This document shows, piece by piece, positions 12,901 to 23,336 of a stretch of 64,000 bases of DNA. This stretch comes from Symsagittifera roscoffensis (taxonomy: Eukaryota > Xenacoelomorpha > Acoela > Convolutidae). Both the position numbers and the translations under genes were made by a program. The stretch is taken from the NCBI RefSeq assembly GCF_963678635.1, contig NC_087068.1, forward strand, positions 43,765,080-43,829,079, in the 5' to 3' direction. Position 1 is the first letter of the stretch. Every line of letters starts with the position of its first letter. A model generated the notes under the pieces. That model worked only from the letters and a program-made list of their open reading frames with translations. It did not search any database and was not told the origin of the DNA.

Positions 12901-15900
12901 GAAATTAATATGGTTGAAGTTGATTGGCAGATAAATTCATTTCAAATTTTCAGCAGATAAATTGTGTTGCCGAAATACACAAAAATACAGAACTTTGGAT
13001 CTGGTCAAAATATTTCATCAAAATGTATTTAGTTCGAAAAACTTGAAATTAGTTGGATTTTTTGACAAAATTCTACGTTTTTGGTTATGTCGGCTAATAT
13101 TTTTATCTGCTCGAGATGTTGATGGAAATGCCTGATTATGTTGCTGATCTCCATTTAGCCAATCAGATTCGATCGCATACTTTTCAGCTCATGAGATAGG
13201 CATAGAAACTTTGGACCATTTAGTGCATAAGACCCAAGTTCTCTAATACTCCTAGATTATTGTTCCGACTTTCGATACGAAAGTAACGGAATATTTGTGA
13301 TCCGGGGTGGTTTTTTTTTCTTCAGACAAATTTCGACTTTTTTAACTAGCCATTTTTGACATAATTTTTAAATATCATTCGACAGCTACTGTTGTCCTGA
13401 GCTTGAATTTGAAAAAATATTTTACCTGTGATCATTTTTCATAAAGTTATGGGGGTTTAAAGACTGCAATTTTGGCCAATTTGGGACAATTAACGCGCGA
13501 TAAATTTCGCGCTATTATCGCGTAAGCGAGATTTAATCCGTCTTAGAAATCGTTCCAAATTGGTTCAAGGATGCTTTTATGCCATAATTGATTTGTTAAT
13601 AGGCGCAAAATTTATCACTTTGAACTTAATATGACGTGTGGGGGGATGTTTTTACACAAAATCTCAAATTTTTTCAAAAATTTTTTATTTTATTTTTTCT
13701 TTTACATTGAAATTTTTCATGTTATTAATGCTCCATAGACCTTACAAGGCATTCGGAACATTCACGGCTTCGCCCTGATACGAGCAGTCTTGATCTAATT
13801 GCAGATGGGGTTTTTTGTCCTAGCTGCTGAATTTGTCTTCTGTCCTAATTGCTGATAGTGACTTTTATTCTGATTGCTGGCGGTGATTTTTGTCCTAATT
13901 AGTTAAATGGTGTTTTTATCCTAATTGCGGATGGCGAATTTTAATCTACCTGCTGAAATTATTTTTTGTCCTTTTCCTGATGTTGACTTTTATCTTAAAA
14001 AAAGATAGGGTGGTTTTTAGTCTAATTGCTGATGACGACGTTCATCTTAATTACTAATGCATTTCATCCTAGTTGCTATCTGATAGTGTTGATTAAAATT
14101 ATTGGGTCAGAAAGAATGAAATTAGAAATTTAAAAAGCTTTTTTTCTCAAATTGAATTGTTTTTAGACGAAAAATTGACAAAGAACAATCTTGTTTAAAA
14201 TTTCAACAGAACTAACCCGGGTTGACCTCCATACACCGAAAATGCTTATCATACAATTCCATTCAACAAAAATCATTATCATACAATTCCATTCATCAAG
14301 TGTATGGAGAAAATGCATGACATACAATTTTCATACGTTTTCTAAAATCAATAGAAATTAAAAATTAAACAATTTCTGCGGCTTTTTGAAAACAGTTCAA
14401 CAGACTGGTAACGAAAAAACTGACTTTAATTTTTTTTTCACAAAAATGCTTATGATACAGTTTCCATATATGGTGCAATTTGTGGTGCAAAACTTGGGTC
14501 CAAAAATTTACCCAAAAAACGAACATTTTTGGCTTTTTAATCAATCAAAGATTACTCCTAGCATCTTTGTTCATTTACTGACAAAATTATATCACTACAT
14601 GCCTTTTATGTAGCCCAACAAAATTGAAGATAGGTTTAATCTTGTTAAAATGACATTTTTTGGTTATCAAAGAAAAATAAACATGTTTATACAAAGTTGA
14701 GAAATTTTTACCGTTCCTAAGTTTTGCTGAGCTACATGAGAGGCTTGCATTGCATTTAACTTTGTCAGTAAATGAACAAATATGCTTGGAGTAATTTCTG
14801 ATTGACTAAAAAAGCCAAAAACGATCTTTTGTTTGGTAAATTTTTGGGCCCGAATTTTTCAACACAAATCGCATCATGTTAATTCTGTTGAAACTTTAAG
14901 CAAGATTGTTCTTCGTCATTTTTTGTCTAACCCAATTTGAGAAGAAAGCATTTTAAATTTCAAGTTGTATTCGTTTTTTCCGGATAATTTAAATCAGCAC
15001 TGTATAAATAAACTGTCTTTAAACGTTGTTCTGTCAGTTACTATCGGAAGTAATTCCGGAAAGAATTAAGTCAAATTCAAATACATGGCACAAAACATGG
15101 CAATTTAGTCACGTAAGTACTTGTTACTGGCTTGAGCACAAACAATTCGATGCGCTGATTCCGACTGCATTTTAAGGTTTTTCGTTAAAAAATGCGGAGT
15201 CCGCGACAACGAAATCCACTTCGTGGATGAATCATTTAAAGCTTATGATTTCCAAAAGCTATTTTGGATTCTGTAAATTTGCATTCGAAATCCTCAAATT
15301 TTGCTGCTTTTGAAGCGATTAGGGGCAATACATTGTTTTGACCATTTTTCTGTGGATTCCACGACAGCAGAAAGATCAAAGAAAATAGCGGAATCAGCTT
15401 GCAGTTTACAAAATACATTAAGTGGTCATTTGAATTCATTTGCTCGACTTTATTTTTTCGAAATTAAGTAAAAGCATGTTCGGTTTTTGCACGTTCAATT
15501 ATATATGTTTCATGAGTATGAAGATCAATTGCGCATCTATTTAAGTGATTTTACTGCACTGCCATGGCATGTTAATTGCACCCCTGCATGTTTCGCACTG
15601 TTTTCAGGCCGATCGCAAGTTCAACGTGAGGCTGCAAGACTTAAGGGACAGATTGGAACAGTCGCACGTGACTAATAGAAGCATGCAGAACTACATCGGG
15701 TTCCTGAAGACATCGTAAACAGAACAGACAGACGAAGAGAGGAAGGAGGGTCGAATTATATGTAGTAGATAATGTTAATAATGGTTAGAGAAAATATTAT
15801 CGGAATGGATTACAATATGCGGGTTTTGAAAAAAGTACAAGTAAAATTGAATTTAAAATTCAAAAGAAAAATTAGTTGAATGTATACAAAATAGAGAGCA

Positions 15901-18900
15901 ATTTTCGTCGGCAAAAACTGTGTTTTGACATCATTAACATCCAATTGAATTCTTTGAGGATTTTTACCGAGGCCAAACTTGATAGCGATCTTCTTTTTTT
16001 AAATAGATATCGCGAGTAGCTTGTCCAGAAGTTTCAAGTGTAATAAAACAAGATCATAATGCAGGTTATCACTAGGTAACTGCGTTACTTATTAAGGGTA
16101 ATGAGCGATGTTAGTACTCTTATATAGGTCCTTCTGATTTTTTTAGTCTTGAAATAAAGTTTTAGATAAAGTCTTGAAATTTGTTCACGCTCAATTTTGA
16201 TTTTTCGCGGTTTGACTTGTGGTTTCTTTTTAAGTTCAGTGCATTTCCATTGTTAAAAGGAAGGCAAACTCCACTATCGAACAGCAAAAGTGTTAAGGTC
16301 ACGAAAAACGTGATTGACTTCCAATTTCGAAACTGGAAATTAATATCAGATTTCCGATTACGTCTCAAATGGCATAATTCCCAAATGGCATAAAAAATGA
16401 AAAATTTCCTAAATGGAATAAATTTGATGCAACTGGTGCATTAGGAAAGTCTAAAACAATCTAAAACAGGTTATTGATAAGCTTCATTATTAACAGGTTC
16501 ATCAATAACAGGCTATTGATAACCTGCATTATTTTCCGACAAATTTGTTGCTTATTATTTGTTTGAAAGCAATTAATTCCAAAACTTGTTGACATGTTTT
16601 CGTTCCTGACAAAATGTTAGAATTAAAAATTGATAGAAAACGTTTGAATTACAATGAAAACTTGAAATGTATGGCATTTGGGAAAAGTTTCATTTTTATG
16701 CCATTTGGGAATTATGCCATTTGGGAAGTTACCTATATATATTTGATATGTTCAACTTGTTTGGGGCTTACATCCTGTACAGAACTCAATATTATGCAAG
16801 CTGAAATTGTTTTGCCTCACAATTTTTCTGTTTCAGATGCTACATTACGATCTTTTGAAGTCAAACAGTTGTAATTGTGTTTAGAGATAAATTCGAACCT
16901 GGTATCTTGTGTTAATATGTGTGATGTTGCACTGCATTTTTATAGTTTGCTTACAAATAGTTCAAAAGCAATATTTGGAGCTTATACCTTAAATTATCTG
17001 TTTTATCACTGTTAATTAATTACCCTTGCGATAACCAAGATTATTGCAATCGGGTAGTAGACTTTTTCCCGTAATTAATTTCGTTCACTGAATGGTCATT
17101 TTTAGTAGAATTAGTAAATGTCACCCTCAAAAGCTGACATGGTTAATTTCTTGAATATTTTTTAAAAAATAAGATCGATTAGGTTGTAATTAAGTGCAGT
17201 TTTTTTCCTTTTTTTTCAAAAAAATTGTGTATATTTTTGGGATGCGTGATGTTATTCTTAGTTTTTGTTGATTAATTTTACGTTTTGATTTTACGCTTCA
17301 ATTTATGACGTTTACGCTTCAATTCCTTTTCATATTTTGTTCGTCTCTGAAGAAAATTTTGAAGTTTGCAGTTTTAAGAAGCGCTAGAAATAAATTGTCA
17401 AATTTTTTAGAAAAAAAAATCAAAATAGAGTTAATAGGTGACCAGCCTTTCATTAAAATCATTAATTTACACAATTGTTTTGACAATATGATTCAGTTTC
17501 TAAACTTTTTTCAAAGTCTTGCATTCTTTGTAAGAGATGAAAATTTTTTAAAGAGTTTTTTCTACATCAAATTCTAGTCAGTTTTGGTCTATATATTTTT
17601 TTGTTCTGTTATATTTTATATATGCTACTGTAAATTCTGTTTCCGATATTTGAGAAAGCTAAATAAATACTACATAAAGATAAATAAATAGATAACTTGC
17701 TGTACAAAACACTTGTTTTTCCTTAAAAATTTATCGATTGAGTATTTGGAAATATTGCAGTTTTCTGCTTTTTGTCGATTCGTTTGTAATATCTCCTGAA
17801 GTTTTTTGTATAATCGGAGTTTTTTCTGGTTAATTCGTTTGTATTTTTTTGTTGAAACTCAGTTACTACATGAATTCACCGGGTCACTTGGAGTATCATA
17901 TAGCAAACTGTTTACTCTTTTAGCTATAACAAAAATCGATTTCCCTGGTTTGTACTGACTTCCTATTTTTTTAATGTTTCAATTTTTTGTTGGGATGCTG
18001 ACAGAGTACTCGCAGGAGTTGCAAATTATGCCCAAAAATTTGGCTGCACAATTTTTTTTGGAAATGACGTTTTTTTATAATTTTTGTGGTCTTCTAAAAA
18101 TTTGAGGTAGAAAATAAATGAGCTGGGGTGTGTGATAAAGGGCAGCAAAAAACCAACGTTTGTGCGTATATTTTTTTATCAAAAGCATCTCATTATTGGG
18201 CAAGTCAAGGGGAAAAATTAAATGAAAATGAATATAAAATTAAAATCAATTATTTTTCTTCTAAAATATTATTGACTGTCTTTTATTATAACTGTATTCA
18301 GGCTAGGCGTCACGTGGACACGGCTGTTGCACATTGTCCATCAGCTTTTTTCGTAAACTTGTCTGCGATAAAGTTTTTCAAAGTCCATTTTTTTTATTGG
18401 AGAAATAATTTTTTCTTTCTTTAAAAAGTAGGGCATTTCCTAACCTTCTTTGTTTCTGATCTTTTTTCTGATCAACACTAATTTAAATCTAGGCTTTTGT
18501 GTAGCTTGACAAAATTCTTCCGGAGGGGTTCCTACCTTGTTCTCCCATTAGCTAGACGTTACTGTAAGCCCCCGGTCACTTGTCTTCAGATCTTGTAATG
18601 ATTGTAGCTTTCTGAGGCAAAGTAACACTTGTATTAACAAGTGTTAATTCGCATTTGTTTGCTACGACTATTGCATATATTCAAAACATGTAGAATAAAC
18701 GTTTATATCGCTGCGGTTGAGCAATGAAAAGATTTTGGAACATTCTGTCTAGAAATTGTATACTTCTAAGGCTAGATGAGAAATGTTTACTTTCCATCCA
18801 GGAAACACTGAAAATTAGGTTAGGTTATCTGTATAAAATTTGTATTCAGGTTAGTACCACAATTAAATTAAATAATAAATTGAAACCATTTTAGTCCTGA

Positions 18901-21900
18901 TTTGAACGCCCTTTAAAATTTTCATAGTGTCGAGAAAAACGGGTTTGATTTTTTTCTACTTCCCTTTGTAATTTCGAGGGGTTAAAGCGAGCTAGCAGGC
19001 TTATAAAAAACATGGATCCGCGCCCGATGGGGATAAGCTTTAATTATGCAAAAAATTTATGAAAATGTTTTTTCATTTTTTAAAAGCTTGATTTTTTCAT
19101 ATTCAATTTTTGAAATTTTAGTTTTTTTGTGGCCGGGACTTTGTGTGATACTTGCACAACAAACGGCTACCCTTATTTGAAGTGTTACTCTTTCATGGTT
19201 TGTTTTTCTTATATTTTTTTGCTTCTGACTTTTTTTGCTTCATGGTTTTTTCCATGTTGAATGTTGAATTTCTAGTTAGCCGAAGGTTGTAGGGCTCAAC
19301 GAAGTTTTAAAAGTTCAGCGTTATTTTCGCATTCAAGTGACAGTAATAAATTGAGGCCTCCAAAGTCCCGGGTTTTAATGGTTTTCAGACTGCTTTCAAA
19401 TATTTAAATGGAAGTTTGGAGCCCGTTGCTTTTTCTGGTTCAGAAAATTACTTCATTAGCCGAATGGCGACTTTTTCTTTGGGAATTTATACAAACTTGA
19501 TCAAGCGTCTAAGACACTTCTTCTTTGAATAAAGAAACTAATAATTTAAAAGTTTCTTTTTGTTAGTTTTCTTTGTTAATTCTTTTGTTATTTTTTTATT
19601 TTAGACTTGCGATTAGCAAATACATACAAACTGCATTGCAATCGGGAAGGCATTGTGTTTCGGCCAAATCAGTTACACCAACTAGCTTAATAAGACAGCT
19701 TCTCAAAATAATTGCTCAAAACGAATTCTTCAGTTGACTGCTATGCTGCTTGTCGCTTCATTAACTAAATTTCTGTTCCAAGTGAGCTAACCTCTTTGTC
19801 TCGCTCAAGTGAGAAACTTTGTCTTCGCGTTTGATTTAATTTTTTAAAGTTTATTATATAGTGTTCGTTTGAAGAATTGGTTTTAAAAGAATTGGTTTGA
19901 AAAATTAATCCCAGTCTAACTTCGAGCGAATGAATCAAGCGAGCAGACTCATAATAGGGCGTTTTCTCTTTTTAAAGTGTTTGTTCGAGTCTTGAAACAT
20001 AAGTTTAAATCCTGCAAATTTAGGGTTCGAATTTTCTTTAGACGCCTGCTTGAGAATGGGAAAATTCGCAAAATTTTTGAAAATTTTCATTTCAATTCAA
20101 TTTAAACCTTTTTGTCACTTATTAAATCTTGCTCCCTATTTCAGAAAATACCTCATTGTTTTTTAAGGTGGGAATTATAGCTAGATATTTCCCCAATCGT
20201 TTTAAGTTTTTGTGTTAATTACACAAGCAAAACCTTGTGTTATAGTATGACTGTTTTTCAAGCTAAGTCGCAAATATTGTTGCGACGCAATTATTGTTGC
20301 GACGAAAAGTGTTCATTTTGAAAGTGTTCATTTTGATCAATAACTTAATGACCAAGCTACTAAGTACATCCAATGCTAAGGATATTAACACTATTATAGG
20401 ACCACTATAATAAAAATAGCACTTTAACTTTGAGGTATCCTGGAGTAGCGTAAAGGTAGGGAAGGAGACCCGCAAAAAAATTGGAGGGTTCGAAACTGGG
20501 AAGTGTCGGATGTTTTAAATGAACTTTTTCGTATACTAGCTAAAATGCGTCCGCTCTATAAATTGAGGCATGTTAGTCGGTAAATTTCTTTTTTTTTTTT
20601 CAAATTGAGTGGTAGTGCTAGTGCGTCATAATTGCCTTGCGTCAAATAGAAGTTATGTAGGCTCATAATTGGCGTGCGTCACTTAAGAAATTTTGTAGAC
20701 TCAAAGTTTTACTCATTCAGTTTTTCTCGAAAGCGTTATCGGTCATATTTTTGCTTGTGCATGCGAAGTGCATTTTCGTCACTGTGTAAGTTTGTTTCGT
20801 CTGGACAATTTTTCTCAATTGATCAAGCATGCTTTGATAATTTCAAAGCTTAAAAAGGGCTTAGTGTTAAATGTTTGGTCCGACGACTGAAAGCGCGGAG
20901 GAAATTTGTCTTCGCATGTAATATATTTTGTTTTCTAGTTTTTCTTGCGCAATATTGGGTACCACAAATTTGCATTGAAATAAATCATGTTAAAGCCCTT
21001 TCAACTGAGATTCATAAAAATTTGCAAAAATTTTTCTCAGTGTCGAAAAAAAAACGGTTTGATTTTTAGCCCAATTTTGAGCAAATAAAGCGAGCGACCA
21101 AGCTTATAATAATTGAACTTTTTTAAACGACTGGAAGACTCAGTGTTTATTGATTAAAAATAGTTTTGAAGTTTCTTTCGCGCCTTCCTGGGAGTTAAAA
21201 AAATCGGGAAAACTTTTTTTAAAGTTTTTGTAATTTATTTTCTGTTTTGCAAATCATTTTTTCGAGGAAAAATGTGTAAGATGTATCATTCACTAGTACT
21301 ATCAAGGGAATCTGCTTAAATTCTAGGCTTTAATTTTAGCTTAAAAAAGCTGGTTCCAACCGGGATTCAAAGCCCGACCTGTGGTCTTTCCTTCATATGA
21401 TTTCACAACTAGATCAACAAGACTACAAGATGCGCTGAGAAAAATTTAGGGTTAAACACATAAACGATAATCACCGAGCTCTGTTCATGTGTTTGTGCTT
21501 ATTAGCATTGCTTAAAAAGAATTCTGCCTTGCCTAAAGAATTCTTTATTCTTGCTCAAGGGATATGTCACCCAAAACAGATCACAATTTGAAAAAAAAAA
21601 TTATTTTAAAATTATTATCGTGGTAGGAGTTTTTTTATGCTACTTTCTATTTTCGTTTTTAAGTTTTGATGGTATGCATAATATACATTTTCTTTATATT
21701 TTGAAAACTCTCGGGAAATTAGTAGAGAGGCTATTCAAATCTTAAGCATCTTATACTTTTGTCTGTCTTAAAAATAATTTTCTTGCTGTTTGTGCTTTTT
21801 GTTTCAGTAAAAATTAGCGTCCAAAACGCTCCTAGTTAGCATGAAAAAGCTTCTCGCTTTTGTTTTGATCGAAACTTTTAAAATGTTTAAGCGCTGAGTA

Positions 21901-22343
21901 TTTTTTATTTTTGACTTTTTACTGGTGTTTTTCCATGTTCCAGTTATATTTAGTTAAAGTCATCCAATGAACTTTTTTTGTTCTTCCTCCATGATAATTG
22001 TATTACAAGTATGATTTGATTTGAAAGATCGGGATTTTGTAATTGAAAAAATTACCAAAAATCGAGAGTGATATGATGCCTTAAATGCTGGTTTTTGTCA
22101 CATTATTGCAAACTATTATTTTCGTTAAACCACTTCAAAATGAACCAAATTTTTTTGGTAGTCAGTGTTTCTTGATTTTCATATTTTGATTATGTCTTTC
22201 TGTTTGTGTTTCAGAATGTCCAATTGTACAATTCACGACTAACCATGATGAAGGAGAAGCTAGAAACGTGTCAGAAAGCAAACAGCAACTTACATATGTA
22301 CATATCTTTTCTGAAAAAGTCTTACACAAATACCTTTATCTGA
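3835..22343 (+). CDS. ODF2: ODF2/cenexin gene, 3' part (multi-exon, span)
   Basis: Six exons with GT/AG borders and matching phases encode a continuous coiled-coil protein rich in E, Q, K, R and L. Its end, ADRKFNVRLQDLRDRLEQ followed by NRSMQNYIGFLK, is the C-terminal signature I remember for outer dense fibre protein 2/cenexin. That family builds sperm-tail outer dense fibres and the subdistal/distal appendages of mother centrioles and basal bodies. Exons lie at 3835-3935, 4550-4631, 8075-8193 and 9515-9602, with alternative last exons at 15608-15718 and 22215-22343. The phases are 2, 0, 2 and 0 at successive donors, and both last exons begin in phase 0. The N-terminal exons lie upstream of the window; nothing before 3835 looks like an exon. 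The exons are clearly more GC-rich than the introns. The family call is from memory of the C terminus and is strong; the paralogue is uncertain. Confidence 0.85.
4550..4631 (+). CDS. ODF2: ODF2 coiled-coil exon
   Basis: The acceptor is TTGTCAG and the donor GTAAG. It encodes RLQHLEEENEETLIKL and on to NSQLS, an acidic coiled coil. The first G completes the arginine codon begun in the previous exon, and the donor is phase 0. Confidence 0.8.
5085..5105 (+). repeat. Poly-C run
   Basis: About 21 consecutive cytosines, a mononucleotide microsatellite and likely length-variable. Confidence 0.9.
5170..5640 (+). repeat. Degenerate HINE-like copy
   Basis: Landmarks in the family order (CTGTTCCGAATTTCGAAGAA, TTTTTTTCTTCTGACGCATT, GTCTTGAGCGCAA, TTTTACCTGTGGTTGTTTTT) with many substitutions. 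A short ORF over it is a by-product. Confidence 0.5.
5936..6361 (+). mobile_element. HINE-like element, copy D (internal deletion)
   Basis: Both termini and the 3' hairpin are intact. The middle, containing the GCGCGATATAATTCGCGC segment, is missing, so the copy is about 110 bases shorter than copy A. Confidence 0.6.
8075..8193 (+). CDS. ODF2: ODF2 coiled-coil exon
   Basis: The acceptor is GTGTAG and the donor GTATT. The frame starts LQVEEKGREVSALSRQL and ends with QQQRLANRER. The donor is phase 2. A 441-bp inverted-repeat element sits about 115 bp downstream in the intron. Confidence 0.82.
8310..8750. mobile_element. MITE, hAT-like ends, in ODF2 intron
   Basis: Terminal inverted repeats CAGGGGCTCCGTAAA and TTTACGGAGCCCCTG flank 441 bp. 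CCTCC occurs directly on both sides as a possible short target duplication. CAGGGG...CCCCTG ends recall hAT elements, but those usually give 8-bp duplications, so the superfamily is uncertain. Confidence 0.6.
9515..9602 (+). CDS. ODF2: ODF2 coiled-coil exon, common penultimate exon
   Basis: The acceptor is AATGCAG and the donor GTTTG. It encodes SSQARVMELEAQLARNKAEL and then SQVRRAKEE. The donor is phase 0, so it can join in frame to either of the two last exons downstream. Confidence 0.85.
10234..11522 (+). mobile_element. HINE-like element, copy E, interrupted
   Basis: Starts TTGTTCGCGACTTTCGGTAC and ends CGAGCAGCCTTG. It is split at the AATCCATCTTATA / AATCTTTCCAAATT point by a 732-bp foldback element. 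Removing the insert restores the family sequence. Confidence 0.6.
10539..11270. mobile_element. Long foldback MITE with TA target duplication
   Basis: The outer ends are CAATGCTGATTTAAATTATC and GATAATTTAAATCAGCACTG, flanked by TA on both sides as in Tc1/mariner-type insertions. The two arms are inverted copies of roughly 300 bp each, for example TCACAGGAAGCCTCTTACGC on one side and its complement on the other. The centre is short. It is inserted in HINE-like copy E. Confidence 0.65.
12193..12262 (+). repeat. Short direct repeats of AACAGTGCCGAA
   Basis: Three copies of a CAACAGTGCCGAA-like motif within about 65 bases. No matching inverted end was found nearby. Confidence 0.4.
12847..13234. 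mobile_element. Foldback MITE, ACTAAACGGCCCAAA family, copy 1
   Basis: Left end GTACTAAACGGCCCAAA, right end TTTGGACCATTTAGTGCATA; the inner arms are also partly inverted. A second copy lies at 22681-23119. It abuts HINE-like copy F. Confidence 0.5.
13259..13792 (+). mobile_element. HINE-like element, copy F
   Basis: Same termini as copy A, more diverged (for example GTGATCCGGGGTGG, ATTCACGGCTTCGCCCTG). It ends CAGTCTTG followed by A rather than T. Confidence 0.55.
13793..14083 (+). repeat. Degenerate ~30-bp minisatellite
   Basis: Repeated TTTTGTCCTAATTGCTGATG-like units, about nine recognisable, with many substitutions and variable length. It lies exactly between a HINE-like element and a foldback element. 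Confidence 0.5.
14085..15002. mobile_element. Long foldback MITE, second copy
   Basis: The ends GTGTTGATTAAAATTATT and CGGATAATTTAAATCAGCAC followed by TGTA match the 10539 element. The arms pair across much of the length. The left arm is interrupted near 14216-14345 by a CCCGGGTTGACCTCCATACA segment that recurs at 55406. The copy is older than the one at 10539. Confidence 0.55.
15608..15718 (+). CDS. ODF2: ODF2 last exon A (proximal)
   Basis: The acceptor is TTTTCAG. Thirty-six codons start ADRKFNVRLQDLRDRLEQ, end NYIGFLKTS, and are followed by TAA at 15716-15718. This is the best match in the window to the remembered ODF2 C terminus, but it stops right after FLKTS. The family usually continues with a short SYANVF-like tail. 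AATAAA signals occur at 16042-16047 and 16153-16158, so this can be a true terminal exon with its own poly(A) site. Confidence 0.88.
   Translation, partial: ADRKFNVRLQDLRDRLEQSHVTNRSMQNYIGFLKTS
16042..16158 (+). terminator. Poly(A) signals for ODF2 short isoform
   Basis: AATAAA occurs at 16042-16047 and 16153-16158, about 0.3-0.4 kb after the stop of last exon A. AATAAA is frequent by chance in DNA this AT-rich. Confidence 0.4.
16366..16727. mobile_element. Inverted-repeat element, CAAATGGCATAATTCCCAAA ends
   Basis: The left arm carries GGCATAATTCCCAAATGGCA then TAAAAAATGAAA. The right arm is its complement, TTTCATTTTTATGCCATTTG then GGAATTATGCCATTTGGG. About 360 bp with no ORF of note. Confidence 0.55.
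21345..21440 (-). repeat. tRNA-like SINE head (minus strand)
   Basis: On the minus strand, TGATCTAGTTGTG resembles an A box. CGGGCTTTGAATCCCG forms a T-arm-like hairpin with a B-box motif, followed by a T run. No good anticodon stem is visible. Confidence 0.3.
22215..22343 (+). CDS. ODF2: ODF2 last exon B (distal alternative)
   Basis: The acceptor is GTGTTTCAG. Forty-two codons start NVQLYNSRLTMMKEKLET and end FLKKSYTNTFI, then TGA. It aligns without gaps to the 36 residues of last exon A, with about 12 identities including R-L, L-E, N, Y-I, F-L-K and S. It also keeps the SYTNTF tail that exon A lacks. It starts in phase 0, so it can replace exon A. AATAAA lies at 22400-22405, 57 bases after the stop. 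I read it as a diverged duplicate used as an alternative 3' end; transcript evidence would be needed to prove use. Confidence 0.75.
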   Translation, partial: NVQLYNSRLTMMKEKLETCQKANSNLHMYISFLKKSYTNTFI

Positions 22344-22399
22344 ATTTAATTTTTAATATTCTCCCCAGTTTTTAGTTTAAGTGAGCAACTTCTCTGTAA

Positions 22400-22405
22400 A
22401 ATAAA
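22400..22405 (+). terminator. Poly(A) signal for ODF2 long isoform
   Basis: AATAAA begins 57 bases after the stop of last exon B, a typical spacing for a metazoan polyadenylation signal. Confidence 0.45.
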
Positions 22406-22680
22406 CATGCTCGATGCTGCAAAAATAATAAGGAGGGCTATTCGCATGGAGGGCCCGATGGTTGGGAAATTTTCAACTCACCAGAATCGTTAAAGGTTCC
22501 TATTTTTTGCACAAATTCGAAGTCAAAATTAGCAAGAATGAATTTCAGCAGTACAGCCAAGTTTTGCCGTACAGCTCATGCAATTATTCAAGAAATTGTT
22601 TGATTTGTTTGTCAGTTTGTTGAAATCCGTATCCTAAATTTTCTTTTACGCGTCTTAGACCTGACCATATTTGAAAATTC

Positions 22681-23119
22681 GGGTCTTATGCACTAAACGG
22701 CCCAAATTCGTTATTTCTACATCTCTTGAACTGAAATTATTGTGGATGAATTTGATTGGATAATTAGCCAATCAAGTTCCATCGACATTTTCTGCCATTT
22801 CAATTGAAATTTCAAGCAGATAAAGTTATTAGCCGAAATGATAAAGAAAATTGAATTTGGTTTTGTCAAGCCATTTTACTGAATTTTGCTTGTCTGGGCA
22901 AGTTTCACAAGTGACTCAAAATTAATATGATACTTTGACTCAAAGTTCCAATTTTTCGGCAATTTTCGTTAATATTATTATCTGCTAGAAAGGTTTATCG
23001 GAATGCCTGACCGTGTAACTTGAATTTGATTGGCTAAAATTACCCAATCAAATTTGATCACATAATTTCCAGCTTAAGATGTAGAAAAATTGGTTTTGGG
23101 CTGTTTAGTGCATAGGACC
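22681..23119. mobile_element. Foldback MITE, ACTAAACGGCCCAAA family, copy 2
   Basis: The left end GTCTTATGCACTAAACGGCC and right end GGGCTGTTTAGTGCATAGGA are inverted. Inner arms with ATTTCTACATC and GATGTAGAAAAA pair as well. It lies about 340 bp downstream of ODF2 last exon B. Confidence 0.55.
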
Positions 23120-23297
23120 TGAAAGTTCAAACATTTGATTTTTTTATATATCTATTATCGATCAATTTTTATTCTATGAACCTGAATATATTTGCTTAAT
23201 TTGAAAGCTTTGCGATTCAATTGAGATTTTGCTTGGTGATTTCTCAACTGCAATTGAGAATTCTTCTGATTACTCAACGGGCTCTCCATATTGTTTA

Positions 23298-23336
23298 AGC
23301 AAGACTGCTCCTATCAAGCCAAAGTCAGAACAATAA
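23298..23336 (-). repeat. Minimal HINE-like remnant
   Basis: AAGACTGCTCCTATCA is joined directly to GCCAAAGTCAGAACAATAA: both ends of the family with nearly everything between them lost. Confidence 0.4.

Larger units (their letters stand above)
9603..15607 (+). other. ODF2 intron, 6.0 kb, mobile-element rich
   Basis: Between the penultimate exon and last exon A. It holds HINE-like copies E and F, two related long foldback elements, one GCACTAAACGGCCCAAA foldback and a degenerate minisatellite. No additional ODF2 exon is visible. Confidence 0.6.
15719..22214 (+). other. ODF2 3'UTR / alternative intron, 6.5 kb
   Basis: Between the two last exons. It holds the 16366 inverted-repeat element and degenerate dispersed repeats from about 17.0 and 18.9 kb onward. 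I see no further exon. Short ORFs here are AT-rich and motif-free. Confidence 0.55.

Noticed and set aside
16162-16393. Overlapping sense and antisense ORFs as genes
   Set aside because: They arise from a local inverted sequence and have no support beyond openness.
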